Below, in pieces: positions 25,528 to 34,523 of a DNA stretch of 64,000 nt. The notes beneath the pieces are model-generated. The model was given only the letters and a program-made list of their open reading frames with translations. It was not told where the DNA came from and ran no database searches. The number at the start of each line of letters is the position of its first letter. Position 1 is the first letter of the stretch. Source of the stretch: Leptolinea sp. UBA5366 (lineage in GTDB: Bacteria; Chloroflexota; Anaerolineae; Anaerolineales; Anaerolineaceae); the NCBI GenBank assembly GCA_002407845.1, contig DHPK01000033.1:19720-83719 (forward strand), in the 5' to 3' direction. The position numbers were made by a program, and so were the translations under genes.

Positions 25528-26478
25528 TTACGAATGCACGAAGCACGAAACAAAATGGTTCGGCGCAACTTCAACCAGCGGCGGAATCCCCTGCCGGCAG
25601 CGGTCAATGCACTCATAGCAGCGCGGTGCAAACCGGCATTCATCCGGCAGATTAACCGGACTGGTGATTTCGCCTTTCAGGCTGATTCTGCGGCGTTTCT
25701 CCGAGAGATCAGGAACCGGGATTGCGGAGAGCAGGGCGCGGGTGTAAGGGTGAATCGGATTGGTGAAAAGGTCTTCCACCGGTGCTTTTTCAACGATTTT
25801 CCCGAGGTACATGACCGTGATGTCGTCCGAGAAGTGGTTCACGGCTGCCAGGTCATGCGTGATGAAAATATAGGTCAGCCCCATGCTTTCCTGCAGTTCC
25901 TTCAGCAGGTTCAGAATCTGAGCCTGAATTGAAACATCGAGGGCTGAGACAGGTTCATCGCAGATGATAATCTTCGGTTCCATCGCGAGTGCCCGGGCAA
26001 TGCCGATGCGCTGGCGGCGGCCACCATCCAATTCATGCGGATAGGTGTTGATCAGCCGTTCAGCCAGTCCGACCGTCTCCATCAGTTCGAGGACGCGGTC
26101 TTCCCGTTTATGCTTGTCGCGGATGATTCTGTTCTCGCGAATCGGTTCGGCAATGATCTGATTGACCGTCTTCTTGGGATCGAGAGAGGAAAACGGATCC
26201 TGGAAAATGATCTGCATGTCCTTGCGTTTTTTGCGCATCTGCTCGCCAGAGAGTTTGCAAATGTCGACGCCTTCAAAAATCACTTCGCCGGAGGTCGGTT
26301 CAATCAGACGCAGGATTGCCCTGCCGGTGGTTGATTTTCCGCAGCCGGATTCACCGACCAGCCCCAGTGTTTTCCCCCGTTCGATGGTGAAACTGATGTC
26401 GTCCACTGCGTGGAGCATGCCGCGGGAGGTCTTAAAATATTTCTTTAAATTTCGAACTTCTAAAATCGGATCACTCAT
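25528..26478 (-). CDS. Oligopeptide/dipeptide ABC transporter ATPase, OppF/DppF type
   Basis: Second cytoplasmic ATPase (316 aa) of a peptide importer. Motifs are Walker A GLVGESGCGKST, signature LDGGRRQRIGIARA (Ser replaced by Asp, seen in many DppF-like subunits), Walker B IIICDEPVSALD and H-loop FITHDL. The C-terminal oligopeptide-transporter extension has the expected cysteines (CRFAPRCYECIDRCRQG), which may bind a cluster or metal in related proteins. Its ATG overlaps the stop of the OppD-like gene by 4 bp. It is the last gene of the five-gene operon. Confidence 0.93.
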   Translation of the reverse strand: MSDPILEVRNLKKYFKTSRGMLHAVDDISFTIERGKTLGLVGESGCGKSTTGRAILRLIEPTSGEVIFEGVDICKLSGEQMRKKRKDMQIIFQDPFSSLDPKKTVNQIIAEPIRENRIIRDKHKREDRVLELMETVGLAERLINTYPHELDGGRRQRIGIARALAMEPKIIICDEPVSALDVSIQAQILNLLKELQESMGLTYIFITHDLAAVNHFSDDITVMYLGKIVEKAPVEDLFTNPIHPYTRALLSAIPVPDLSEKRRRISLKGEITSPVNLPDECRFAPRCYECIDRCRQGIPPLVEVAPNHFVSCFVHS

Positions 26479-27485
26479 GAAAGAATCCTCCTCTCGATAT
26501 GGAAATCAGGTTCATCATATCGGATACAGGCAACGCGGTGCGCTTCATCAATGCTCGTCAGGGTCGGTACTTTCTGTGTGCAGGCTTCGGTCGCATAGTC
26601 ACAGCGCGGAGCGAAGGCGCAGCCGGGCGGCAGATCCATCGGATCGGGCATCAGCCCTTTAATCGGCTTCAGTTTTGCCTTGCGATCTTTGACATTCGGC
26701 AGCGAGTTGAAGAGCCCTTCGGTGTAAGGATGCTTCGTATGATTAAAAACCTTTTCAAGCGTCCCTTCTTCGACAATCCTGCCGGCATACATCACCGCGA
26801 CTTCGTCGCAGATCTCAGCGACAATTCCGAGGTCATGCGTGATCATGATCATGGAAGTGTTGTATTTTTCCTTCAGCTCGTGCATCAATTCCAGCACCTG
26901 AGCCTGAATCGTCACATCAAGCGCTGTGGTCGGCTCATCCGCCAGCAGGAGCTGCGGATTGCAGGCAAGCGCGATTGCAATCACCACGCGCTGCTTCATC
27001 CCGCCCGAAAACTGATGGGGATAATCGTTCGCGCGGCTGCGGGGAATGCCGACTAATTCAAGCATGTCGCCCGCGCGTTTGAGCGCTTCGGTCTTGCTGA
27101 CATGTTCATGCAGTTCGATGCTTTCGGCGATCTGCTCGCCGACGGTGTAAACCGGGTTGAGTGCCGTCATTGGATCCTGGAAGATCATCGAGATGTCTTT
27201 CCCGCGGATCTGATCAAGTTTGTCAGAATCGAACGTCAGGATATTTTCGCCGTCGATTTCCAGCTTCTCGCATTCAACAATGCCGGGCGGATCTGGCACC
27301 AGCCGCAGCAGCGCCAGCGCTGTCGTAGTTTTTCCAGCGCCGGTTTCGCCAACCAGCCCGAGCGTGCGCTTATATCCCAGTTTCAGATCAATGCCATTGA
27401 CCGCGCGGACAATTCCGTCCATCGTTTCATAGCGGACAACAAGATTGTTTACTTCGAGGATCAATCCATTATTATTTTTTGTCAT
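26475..27485 (-). CDS. Oligopeptide/dipeptide ABC transporter ATPase, OppD/DppD type
   Basis: First cytoplasmic ATPase (336 aa) of the peptide importer. Walker A is GLVGETGAGKTT, the signature FSGGMKQRVVIAIA, Walker B LLLADEPTTALD and the H-loop MITHDL. The C-terminal OPT-type extension LPPGCAFAPRCDYATEAC carries the usual cysteine pattern. It lies 10 bp after the permease gene and overlaps the OppF-like gene by ATGA. Together the two ATPases form the heterodimer that drives uptake. Confidence 0.93.
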   Translation of the reverse strand: MTKNNNGLILEVNNLVVRYETMDGIVRAVNGIDLKLGYKRTLGLVGETGAGKTTTALALLRLVPDPPGIVECEKLEIDGENILTFDSDKLDQIRGKDISMIFQDPMTALNPVYTVGEQIAESIELHEHVSKTEALKRAGDMLELVGIPRSRANDYPHQFSGGMKQRVVIAIALACNPQLLLADEPTTALDVTIQAQVLELMHELKEKYNTSMIMITHDLGIVAEICDEVAVMYAGRIVEEGTLEKVFNHTKHPYTEGLFNSLPNVKDRKAKLKPIKGLMPDPMDLPPGCAFAPRCDYATEACTQKVPTLTSIDEAHRVACIRYDEPDFHIERRILS

Positions 27486-27495
27486 AAGATCCAGC

Positions 27496-28398
27496 CTATC
27501 TCTTCAGTTTCGGATCGAGGGCGTCTCGAAGCCCATCACCAAACAGGTTCAATGAAAGAACAGTGACCATGATCGCCAGTCCGGGGAACAGGGTCATGTA
27601 ACTGTGGTCGCGGATATACTGCCGGCCGGAGGACAGCATGCTGCCCCATTCAGGCGCCGGAGCGGGAACGCCCAGCCCGAGGAAACTCAGCTGCGCAGCA
27701 GAGATGATCGCGGAGGCAACGCGCAGGGTCGCCTGGACGATGATCTGAGAGACACAGTTTGGCAGAATATGAACCAAAATGATTTTCCAGGGACGCATGC
27801 CGATCGCGCGCGCGGCTTCAATATATTCTTCGTCTTTCACCACCAGCACGGAGGCGCGCACAACGCGCACAAACGGCGCCGTACTTGCCAGACCGACCGC
27901 CAGCATCAAGTTGAGCGTACTTTTTCCGAGCGCGGAAACGACCGCGATTGCCATCAAGACGCTGGGTATCGCCAGGAAAATATCGGTGACACGCATCACG
28001 ATATTTTCAAAGGTCCCTCCTATGTATCCGGCAGACGCTCCAAGCGTTACCCCAATGACCAGCGCCACCAGCACCGCCACGACGCCGACTGCAAGCGAAT
28101 AGCGGGCGCCGTAAAGCACACGGGCGAAAATGTCGCGGCCAAGTTCGTCAGTGCCGAACCAGTGTTCAGCAGACGGCTTCTGCAGACGCTGTTTGATGTT
28201 CTGCCCAGCGATATCCTTTTGATAGTCATAAATCAAAGGCGAGATCAGCGCGATGATCACAATCACAGCCACCAGGATCATGCCAAGGATGGCGCCTTTG
28301 TTCCGGCGCAGCTGCCGCCAGATTTCTTCAAATGAGCTTCGTTTTTTGTAACGTTTTGTCGCTCGCTGTTGTTTTTGTACTTGCGTATAGGTTGTCAT
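27496..28398 (-). CDS. Peptide ABC transporter permease, OppC/DppC type
   Basis: Integral-membrane subunit (300 aa). A basic N-terminus (QKQQRATKRYKKRSSFEEIW) and first helix (GMILVAVIVIIALISPLIY) are followed by the family block HWFGTDELGRDIFARVLYGAR and the coupling loop EEYIEAARAIGMRPWKIILVHIL. The C-terminal helices contain AAQLSFLGLGVPAPAPEWG, typical of DppC. It lies 10 bp downstream of the DppB-type permease. Peptide specificity cannot be read from the permease. Confidence 0.93.
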   Translation of the reverse strand: MTTYTQVQKQQRATKRYKKRSSFEEIWRQLRRNKGAILGMILVAVIVIIALISPLIYDYQKDIAGQNIKQRLQKPSAEHWFGTDELGRDIFARVLYGARYSLAVGVVAVLVALVIGVTLGASAGYIGGTFENIVMRVTDIFLAIPSVLMAIAVVSALGKSTLNLMLAVGLASTAPFVRVVRASVLVVKDEEYIEAARAIGMRPWKIILVHILPNCVSQIIVQATLRVASAIISAAQLSFLGLGVPAPAPEWGSMLSSGRQYIRDHSYMTLFPGLAIMVTVLSLNLFGDGLRDALDPKLKR

Positions 28399-28408
28399 AG
28401 GTCAGCGC

Positions 28409-29338
28409 TCATTTCGTGTATTGCGCTTTGATGCGCGGATCGACATACGCATAAATAATGTCAACCAGAAGATTTACAAGCGTCACGAGCATCGTCGTCA
28501 GCACCAGCGCACCGGTCACGGTTGGAATGTCCCGCTGATCAATCGCGTCCACCACCAGCCTGCCAACGCCCGGCCAGGCAAAGACGGTCTCTGCCAGCAC
28601 GGAACCGCCCAGAACGTTGCTGAACTGGACGCCGAAAACCGTGATGATCGGGATCAGGGCATTTTTCAATGCGTGTTTTTGGATGACATTCTTTTCAGAC
28701 ACGCCTTTGGCGCGGGCGGTCCGGAGATAGTCCTGGCGAATGACGTCCAGCATGGAGGAACGGGTCGTCCGGGTCATCAGAGCTGCCAGTCCGGCGCCAA
28801 CCGTGATCGCTGGCAGAACGATGCTGCGGAACCCCTGATTTCCCCCTGTCGGGAACCATCCGAGTTTAAGTGAGAAGAACATGATCAGCAGCAGCCCAAG
28901 CCAGAAGTTCGGCATTGACAAACCGAGCAGCGCCAGCACCATCGAAACAGTGTCCCGAATGGAGTTCTGGTGAACTGCGGCGGTAACTCCCAGCGGAATT
29001 GCCATGCCGACCGCCACTACCATCGTCAGAATTGCCAGCTTTAGCGTGTTGGGCAGACGCTGCATGTAGACGTCCATCACATCCAGTTTGGTCACATAAG
29101 ACGTGCCAAGGTCCCCCCTGACAAGATTGCCAATATATCGCACATAGCGCTCAAGCAGGGTCCCTTTTAGACCCATTTCCTCGCGCAGCGCATCCAGTTG
29201 TTCTTCGGTGGCGTCCGGTCCGGCAATTGAATAGACCGGGTCACCGGCAGCGACATCCATAATCGCGAAGATTAAGAATGCGACACCAAGAAGAACGGGA
29301 ATAAGCATTAATAATCGTTTCAGAATATATCGATACAT
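28409..29338 (-). CDS. Peptide ABC transporter permease, OppB/DppB type
   Basis: Integral-membrane subunit (309 aa) with about six helices. The ATG at 29338 is chosen because GGGGAGAAAAA precedes it and the protein then begins MYRYILKRLLMLIPVLLGV, the standard DppB start; an upstream reading would run through the intercistronic palindrome. Family motifs are GDLGTSYVTK, TLKLAILTM and the coupling loop DYLRTARAKGVSEKNVIQKHAL. It follows the binding-protein gene after a hairpin that may reduce permease expression. Confidence 0.93.
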   Translation of the reverse strand: MYRYILKRLLMLIPVLLGVAFLIFAIMDVAAGDPVYSIAGPDATEEQLDALREEMGLKGTLLERYVRYIGNLVRGDLGTSYVTKLDVMDVYMQRLPNTLKLAILTMVVAVGMAIPLGVTAAVHQNSIRDTVSMVLALLGLSMPNFWLGLLLIMFFSLKLGWFPTGGNQGFRSIVLPAITVGAGLAALMTRTTRSSMLDVIRQDYLRTARAKGVSEKNVIQKHALKNALIPIITVFGVQFSNVLGGSVLAETVFAWPGVGRLVVDAIDQRDIPTVTGALVLTTMLVTLVNLLVDIIYAYVDPRIKAQYTK

Positions 29339-29363
29339 TTTTTCTCCCCGCTGATGAAAATGA

Positions 29364-29389
29364 GCAATGTCGGCAATTGCCGACATTGC
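29364..29389 (-). repeat. 26-bp perfect palindrome between peptide-binding protein and permease genes
   Basis: The half-site GCAATGTCGGCAA is followed directly by its exact complement, so the transcript can fold into an 11-bp stem with a 4-nt loop. No U-run follows, so it is unlikely to be a strong terminator and may instead stabilise the binding-protein mRNA. A hairpin in the same position follows the sugar-binding-protein gene at 1175-1212. Confidence 0.7.
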
Positions 29390-29439
29390 CATTCAACGTA
29401 CCAGAAAAATTAGGGGTAATCCCTCTTTACAGAAAGCGC

Positions 29440-31050
29440 TTAATCCAATGGGACGCAAATCAAGCGATAGTCATGTTTGGCTGTCGGGCGCCAGACTGCG
29501 CCGGTGACATCCTTGCCCGTTCCAATGTTGATATAGGAAGTGCAGAACGGGACGATCGGAACGATTTCATTCAGATAATCTTCAATATCGAAGTACATCT
29601 GCTCACGGGTTGCCTTGTCCTGTTCAACCAGTGCGGCGTCGATCATTTCATTTAATGCTGCATCCGTCAAAACGGCACGGTTGCTGCCATTCTTCTTGAG
29701 AACGCCGTCTTTGATCGAGCTGCCGTACATGTTGCGGACGGTGAAATCAGTGCCGTCAGCGTCGGTCCATTGGTAGATGCACAATTCGTAATTCAGCGCG
29801 GCATCGTTCAAAACACTCTTCAGTGCAGCGGTTTCCATTTCATCGATGACCAGGTTAATGCCGATTTGGCTGAGGTCAGCCTGGAGAACCAGCGCCATAT
29901 TCTTCTTGTATTCTTTATCCGTCATGACATGGAAGGTCAATTCGCCCGGTTTGAAACCTGAGAGTTCAAGTTCAGCTTTGGCTTTTTCCAAATCATATTC
30001 GTAAACTGCGATGTCTTTCTTGAGACCGAACTGACCGGAGTTGATGTAGTTGTTATGGGGAGTGCCCATGCCGTCAAAACCGACTTCGACCATTGAGATT
30101 TTGTCGGAAGCATAGGCTAATGCCTTGCGGACATGAACATTGTCGAGACCGGGTTTCGTGTTATTGACTGCCAGATACAGTAAAACGACGTTCGGGGTCT
30201 GAATCAGGTTCAGCGAAGCATCATTTTTGATGTAATCAAGATCAATCGTTGAGGGGTCGATGCAGACGTCAATTTCGCCAGCCTGCAGCGCGATCAGACG
30301 GGTTGAGGCTTCCTTGAAGAGCTTGAAGACGATCTTCTTGGTCGGTGCAACAGTACCGCGATAGTTCTCATTTCGGACGAAGGAGATGTTGTCGCCCGGC
30401 AGCCATTCGTTGACCGCAAATAAACCGGTTCCAACCCAAGGCCCTTCGGTTGCGTTGGCAGTGCAGAGCGCTTCTGACAGAATGCTCATGCCTTTGTGAG
30501 CCATCAGCAGCAAGAATTCCTGATTGGCGCGTGAAAGCGTGATCGAGATGTGAGTGTCGTCAATCACGGTGATGTCAACGACATCGCTGACTTTGGCGCT
30601 GGCGAATGAGGAGTCTTTGGCACGGTCGTATGTGTATTTGACGTCATTGGCGGTGAAAGGTGTCACGCCATCGGTGAACATCACTCCCTCAGGGAAGGTG
30701 AAAGTGAACGTCAAGCCGTCCTCTGAAATTTCCCATGACTCAGCAAGACCCGGGATAATTTCATTCGTTGCCGGATCAATTTGGACCAGCGTCTCATGGG
30801 TCAGTTCGAAAGCCATCATGTTGGCATCAGTGTTTGAAGCCTGTGGGTCGAGCGTGGTAATGTCGTTCGCAACGCCGATGATGATGGTGTCTTTATAAGC
30901 GGAGTGCGCAGCCAGGTCAACTTTCTGGATTACGGCGCCAGAGGCTGTTGCCGGGGCTTCATCCTGAGCAAAACCCAATTGAAAAGACGATAAACTCAGC
31001 ACGAACATCAAACAAACCAGCAGGAGAATCATATGATTCTTTTTAAACAT
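29440..31050 (-). CDS. Peptide ABC transporter substrate-binding protein (SBP_bac_5)
   Basis: Extracytoplasmic peptide receptor (536 aa), family 5. The signal peptide MFKKNHMILLLVCLMFVLSL ends near LGFAQDE without a lipobox. Family patterns are DTIIIGVANDITTLDPQASN, HETLVQIDPATNEIIPGLAE, WEISEDGLTFTFTFPEGVMF, FTANDVKYTYDRAKD and VRKALAYASDKISMV. The start is supported by GGAAGG upstream. It is the first gene of an operon with two permeases and two ATPases. Whether it binds dipeptides, longer peptides or nickel/opine-type ligands is not decided by sequence. Confidence 0.94.
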   Translation of the reverse strand: MFKKNHMILLLVCLMFVLSLSSFQLGFAQDEAPATASGAVIQKVDLAAHSAYKDTIIIGVANDITTLDPQASNTDANMMAFELTHETLVQIDPATNEIIPGLAESWEISEDGLTFTFTFPEGVMFTDGVTPFTANDVKYTYDRAKDSSFASAKVSDVVDITVIDDTHISITLSRANQEFLLLMAHKGMSILSEALCTANATEGPWVGTGLFAVNEWLPGDNISFVRNENYRGTVAPTKKIVFKLFKEASTRLIALQAGEIDVCIDPSTIDLDYIKNDASLNLIQTPNVVLLYLAVNNTKPGLDNVHVRKALAYASDKISMVEVGFDGMGTPHNNYINSGQFGLKKDIAVYEYDLEKAKAELELSGFKPGELTFHVMTDKEYKKNMALVLQADLSQIGINLVIDEMETAALKSVLNDAALNYELCIYQWTDADGTDFTVRNMYGSSIKDGVLKKNGSNRAVLTDAALNEMIDAALVEQDKATREQMYFDIEDYLNEIVPIVPFCTSYINIGTGKDVTGAVWRPTAKHDYRLICVPLD

Positions 31051-31512
31051 ATCTACCTTCCTTTTCTTGAAAAATAAAGTTAGTTTTGCGATGAAGAAAG
31101 CGGTTTAAAGGCGACCGCTTTCCTCTGTTCATCCAAAAATAAAATACAGATTCAACAAAAATTTGATGCAATATCGAGAATACATATCCAATCACAATTT
31201 ATTTTACATTAGTTTCGATAAATTATGAGGTTTTCCCGATAATTTGCTAAAAAAATAATATTTGATCGATGTGGAGCAGCATGAACTTGGGCTAAAAGAG
31301 TGTGAAATTCGGGTTTTACCGCTTATCGTTTGGGGGTGATTGCCGAAGGAAAAATTGCTCATCCATGTTTAGGAAAACATTGCTGGGATAAGCAGGACGC
31401 TATTATTCTGACCGGCAGGTGGCAAAAGTTTGACCCCCTTGCCAATGGAAAAAAGAATCTTCAGGAACGCGCAGGAATAAAGGTAAAATTGAGTTGAATC
31501 TAAAAGGAATCT
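31051..31512. other. Intergenic region with leader hairpin (31096-31122), no gene seen
   Basis: This 462-bp divergent region separates the peptide-transporter operon from the 2H-phosphoesterase operon. A 9-bp perfect stem, GAAAGCGGT / ACCGCTTTC with a 9-nt loop, lies 46 bp upstream of the binding-protein start, in its likely leader. The middle is AT-rich (31140-31260) and probably holds promoters for both sides, but no clear -35/-10 pair could be fixed. No open frame longer than about 25 codons looked coding. Confidence 0.5.
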
Positions 31513-32091
31513 ATGCCAGAAGTTGATCAGAATATTTATTATGTCCTTGGACTTTTTGACGAGCAGACCAACCAGGTTTTTAAACAGCTCAATCAGACCT
31601 TGTCAGCTGCCGGAATTAAGCCGGATGACAGCGTTCCGCACTTGACATTTGGCGGATATAAGGACGTCTCCGGGGAAGACCTGCTCGAATGGGTCAGAAC
31701 GTTTTGTGAGGAACAAACGGAAATCGAACTCAATTTCAACCATATCGGTCTGTTCCCCGGCGGTTTTTGTTTCATTGCACCGCGCGTGGATAAGAAACTG
31801 CTGAAATTTCATTTTGATTTCCATCAGAACTATGACACCTGCCTGACAGACATCGGCTACAATTTCACGCTTTGTTCAGATAATTGGGTTCCCCATGTGA
31901 CGCTCGTCAGCGGTGACCGGAAAGCTATTGAAAAAACGGTTGGGGTCCTGATGGATAAACCATTCAAGCCATTTGTTGGCAGGCTGACTGAGATGGCAGT
32001 CTTCGCCTATTCTCCGCTGCGCGAAATTGGCAGGGCAGCGCTGCCGGCTGACCGGCGCAATCAGGATTACTCCGAGTCTGCGAGCTCATGA
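31513..32091 (+). CDS. 2H phosphoesterase / 2'-5' RNA ligase-like protein
   Basis: A 192-aa cytoplasmic protein of the 2H phosphoesterase superfamily. The two catalytic HxT motifs are visible at H43-L-T45 (VPHLTFGGY) and H128-V-T130 (WVPHVTLV), about 85 residues apart as expected. Members hydrolyse or ligate 2'-5' phosphodiester or cyclic phosphate bonds in RNA and small nucleotides. AAAAGGAATCT precedes the ATG. Its stop overlaps the next start (ATGA), so it is coupled to the dipeptidase gene. The actual substrate is unknown. Confidence 0.85.
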   Translation: MPEVDQNIYYVLGLFDEQTNQVFKQLNQTLSAAGIKPDDSVPHLTFGGYKDVSGEDLLEWVRTFCEEQTEIELNFNHIGLFPGGFCFIAPRVDKKLLKFHFDFHQNYDTCLTDIGYNFTLCSDNWVPHVTLVSGDRKAIEKTVGVLMDKPFKPFVGRLTEMAVFAYSPLREIGRAALPADRRNQDYSESASS

Positions 32092-33179
32092 ACTTCATCA
32101 TTGACGGACATCAGGATCTGGCGTTCGAATCGCTTGCAAAAAAGCGCGATCTGACAGCATCCGTCTTGACAAGCCGGCGGAATGAGCCGGAAAACGTCGA
32201 GAATCAAGTTACACTGGGCTGGCCTGAAATGAAAAAAGGGAAGATTCACCTGATCTTCTCAACAATTTTCTTAGAACCGCCGGCTCAGCGCGAACATCCA
32301 AAAGCAATCGGAATTAATTACGAAACTGGAGAGGATTTCAATCGATCGGTTCATTTTCAGATCGATTTTTACAATCGCCTTTGTGAACAGCATCCGGAAA
32401 AGTTCCGGCTGATCACTGACCAGCAATCGCTCACAGCCCAAATTGAATGCGGCTTGAGCGCTGATACGGCTGACCCTGAAGACCCGAACCCCATTGGGCT
32501 GGTTCTCCTGCTTGAAGGGGCAGAAGGACTGCGCGCGTTTGAGGATCTCGAGGAATATTACGAACGCGGACTCAGAATTGTCGGTCCTGTCTGGGCAGGC
32601 GGACGCTGGTGCGGCGGCACCTTTTCACCGGACAGCATGCGCGTCACGCCGGAAGGACGGGCACTGCTGGAGAAGCTGGCAGCGCAGCGGTACATTTTGG
32701 ATATATCGCATATGAACACTGTCAGTGCCAATGAAGCCTGTGACCGGTATGAGGGCTTGGTCATCGCCAGCCACTCCAACTGCCGGGCGCTCTTGCACGG
32801 GCAGATCAATCAGCGGCAGCTGAGCGATGGGACGATTGAGCGGCTGATCGAAAGGGACGGCGTGATGGGCGTGATCCCCTTTAATGAGTTTCTGGATGAC
32901 AGCTGGACAAGTGGTATGCAGCGTGAGCGGGTGACGCTTGGGACGCTGGCGCAGCACATTGACCACATCTGCCAGCTTGCGGGTGATGCCGACCACGCTG
33001 CAATCGGCAGCGACCTGGACGGCGGATTTGGTTATCCAAACATTCCGCTTGAAATGAATGATATTAGCGATCTTCCAAAGTTGGAACACTTTTTGCAGCA
33101 AAGAGGGTACACTGTGGAAGATATCCGTAAAATTTTCCATGAGAACTGGATGCGTGTATTACAGAAGGGGCTGCCATGA
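32088..33179 (+). CDS. Membrane dipeptidase-type metallopeptidase (M19 family)
   Basis: A 363-aa zinc dipeptidase of the renal dipeptidase (M19) family. Likely metal ligands are H8 and D10 (DGHQDL), E143 (LLLEGAEGL), H208 (ISHMN) and H229 (ASHSNCR), with D309 in IGSDLDGGFG as the acid. There is no signal peptide, so it acts in the cytoplasm, cleaving dipeptides, possibly those with D-residues, as known for the family. It overlaps both neighbours by 4 bp (ATGA), forming a tight three-gene operon. Its position close to a peptide importer on the opposite strand suggests linked use of imported peptides. Confidence 0.92.
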   Translation: MNFIIDGHQDLAFESLAKKRDLTASVLTSRRNEPENVENQVTLGWPEMKKGKIHLIFSTIFLEPPAQREHPKAIGINYETGEDFNRSVHFQIDFYNRLCEQHPEKFRLITDQQSLTAQIECGLSADTADPEDPNPIGLVLLLEGAEGLRAFEDLEEYYERGLRIVGPVWAGGRWCGGTFSPDSMRVTPEGRALLEKLAAQRYILDISHMNTVSANEACDRYEGLVIASHSNCRALLHGQINQRQLSDGTIERLIERDGVMGVIPFNEFLDDSWTSGMQRERVTLGTLAQHIDHICQLAGDADHAAIGSDLDGGFGYPNIPLEMNDISDLPKLEHFLQQRGYTVEDIRKIFHENWMRVLQKGLP

Positions 33180-33703
33180 ACGGAACGAACCTGAAAGAAG
33201 AAAACGGAATTTCAGACGAAGATCTGCGCTTTCAAAGACAATTGAGAAATTCGCTGATGGTGACATTGATCGGATTTCTGATCCTGATTTTGGGGGCAAA
33301 ACCGTCTCTGTTTGGCTTGGATCGCAGTCCGGTGATAGGTTTCGTGCAGACTGCAACGTTCATCGTTGGACTCGGGATCATCTGCCTGGGCGGTAAACTC
33401 AGCCTCAACGGATTCTGGAAAGGGAAAAAAATCTCGCTGACCGCTGATTTCGGTCTCCGGATCATCGCGACCGGTTATGTGATTGCTGTGTTCACTGCCA
33501 TGGCAGACGTCTTTGGTTTTGGGTCTCATCCGCTGCCGGGCGTTCCATTCTTCGGCCCGCTGCAGTCAAGAGGGGTGATTATCGGTGAGGCGATCATCGC
33601 GGTCGGGCTGGTGATGGTGTTTTCCCCGGTCGACGACTCACCTGATGCAGATGAAAAAGACCAGCCGAAAAACGGAAAAATCAACTTTCAGAACGGGAAG
33701 TAA
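33176..33703 (+). CDS. Membrane hypothetical protein in dipeptidase operon
   Basis: A 175-aa protein with a charged N-terminal segment (EENGISDEDLRFQRQLR), then four hydrophobic segments (about 27-45, 58-75, 95-115 and 135-150) and a highly charged, Asp/Lys-rich C-terminal tail. No family was recognised. Its start overlaps the dipeptidase stop by ATGA, so it is translated with it. The operon ends here against a convergent lipoprotein gene 9 bp away. Confidence 0.65.
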   Translation: MNGTNLKEENGISDEDLRFQRQLRNSLMVTLIGFLILILGAKPSLFGLDRSPVIGFVQTATFIVGLGIICLGGKLSLNGFWKGKKISLTADFGLRIIATGYVIAVFTAMADVFGFGSHPLPGVPFFGPLQSRGVIIGEAIIAVGLVMVFSPVDDSPDADEKDQPKNGKINFQNGK

Positions 33704-33712
33704 AAAAGGGCG

Positions 33713-34519
33713 CTATTCCAACGCGTAAACTGTCAAATTAGAAAAACTGACTGTGATTGGGGCGCCGGCTTCGGAACGCGCGAGCAGCCCGATTAACCCG
33801 CCAGTCAGCAAATTGTCTTCCGCTTCAAATAGAAAAGTGTCATTCACAAAAAAGCGCAGAGAGCTGCCTCTGACACGGATGCCGAGTGAATATTTTTGCG
33901 GCGCACCGGGTCGGATCTGGCTGTTTGAGTGCCAGTCGACCAGTGGCAGCATCTTTCCGCCATAACGCCGCTCAAGCCGACTCTGACCCAGGCAGTTGAT
34001 CAGCCAGCGGTCATAATTGTCTTTGTCCCCGTAGCGGAAACTGATTCCATAAACGTCGGAGGCAGCCGAACAGATCGATAATGTCACATCCATACTGAGA
34101 TAAAAATCTGATTCGAGCGTGATATCTGCGTAGGAGGCGATTGAAACGGCAGACTGCTGAATTGCCAGCGTCAGTTCTTCATTTGCGATGACGGCATTTC
34201 CCTGATCGGAGCGAAACGTCTGCCAGAGGCTGTCATCCTGAAAAACGTCTGACAGAATAACTTTTCCGACATCAGGTTTCTTATTAATGGTCGGATGGAC
34301 GGTGGGCGTGCTGAGTGGGCGCGGGGTCGCCGTATCAGGAAACCACTGGATCGTGCTGGTTGGAAGGAGAACTTCAGTCGGGATCAGCGTTTTCTGCACG
34401 GATTGCGTTGCGGTGCCGGTCGGGTCGACCAGCGAATAGAGCTGCACAGTACCGCATGCGCTGCTGAAAATTATCAGGAGGAGCGTCAGGAAGCCATTTC
34501 TGAAAAAGTTCCGGCGCAT
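33713..34519 (-). CDS. Lipoprotein with concanavalin-like beta domain
   Basis: A 268-aa lipoprotein. The signal peptide ends in lipobox SSAC at residue 22. A Thr/Pro-rich linker (TPRPLSTPTVHPT) leads to a domain from about residue 85 with VILSDVFQDDSLWQTFRSD, YGISFRYGDKDNYDRWLIN, SLGIRVRGSSLRFFVNDTFL and GGLIGLLARSEAGAPITVSF. This succession is typical of laminin-G/concanavalin A-like sandwiches (including DUF1080-type) that bind glycans. No catalytic residues are evident. It lies 4 bp after mutS2 on the same strand, so it may be read from the same transcript. Confidence 0.78.
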   Translation of the reverse strand: MRRNFFRNGFLTLLLIIFSSACGTVQLYSLVDPTGTATQSVQKTLIPTEVLLPTSTIQWFPDTATPRPLSTPTVHPTINKKPDVGKVILSDVFQDDSLWQTFRSDQGNAVIANEELTLAIQQSAVSIASYADITLESDFYLSMDVTLSICSAASDVYGISFRYGDKDNYDRWLINCLGQSRLERRYGGKMLPLVDWHSNSQIRPGAPQKYSLGIRVRGSSLRFFVNDTFLFEAEDNLLTGGLIGLLARSEAGAPITVSFSNLTVYALE

Positions 34520-34523
34520 GACC

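Noticed and set aside
27604..28335. 243-codon plus-strand open frame
   Set aside because: Antisense to the DppC-type permease; charged low-complexity product without family features.
31261..31440. Possible degenerate gene fragment in the intergenic region
   Set aside because: Only a frame of about 25 codons is open and no similarity was recognised.
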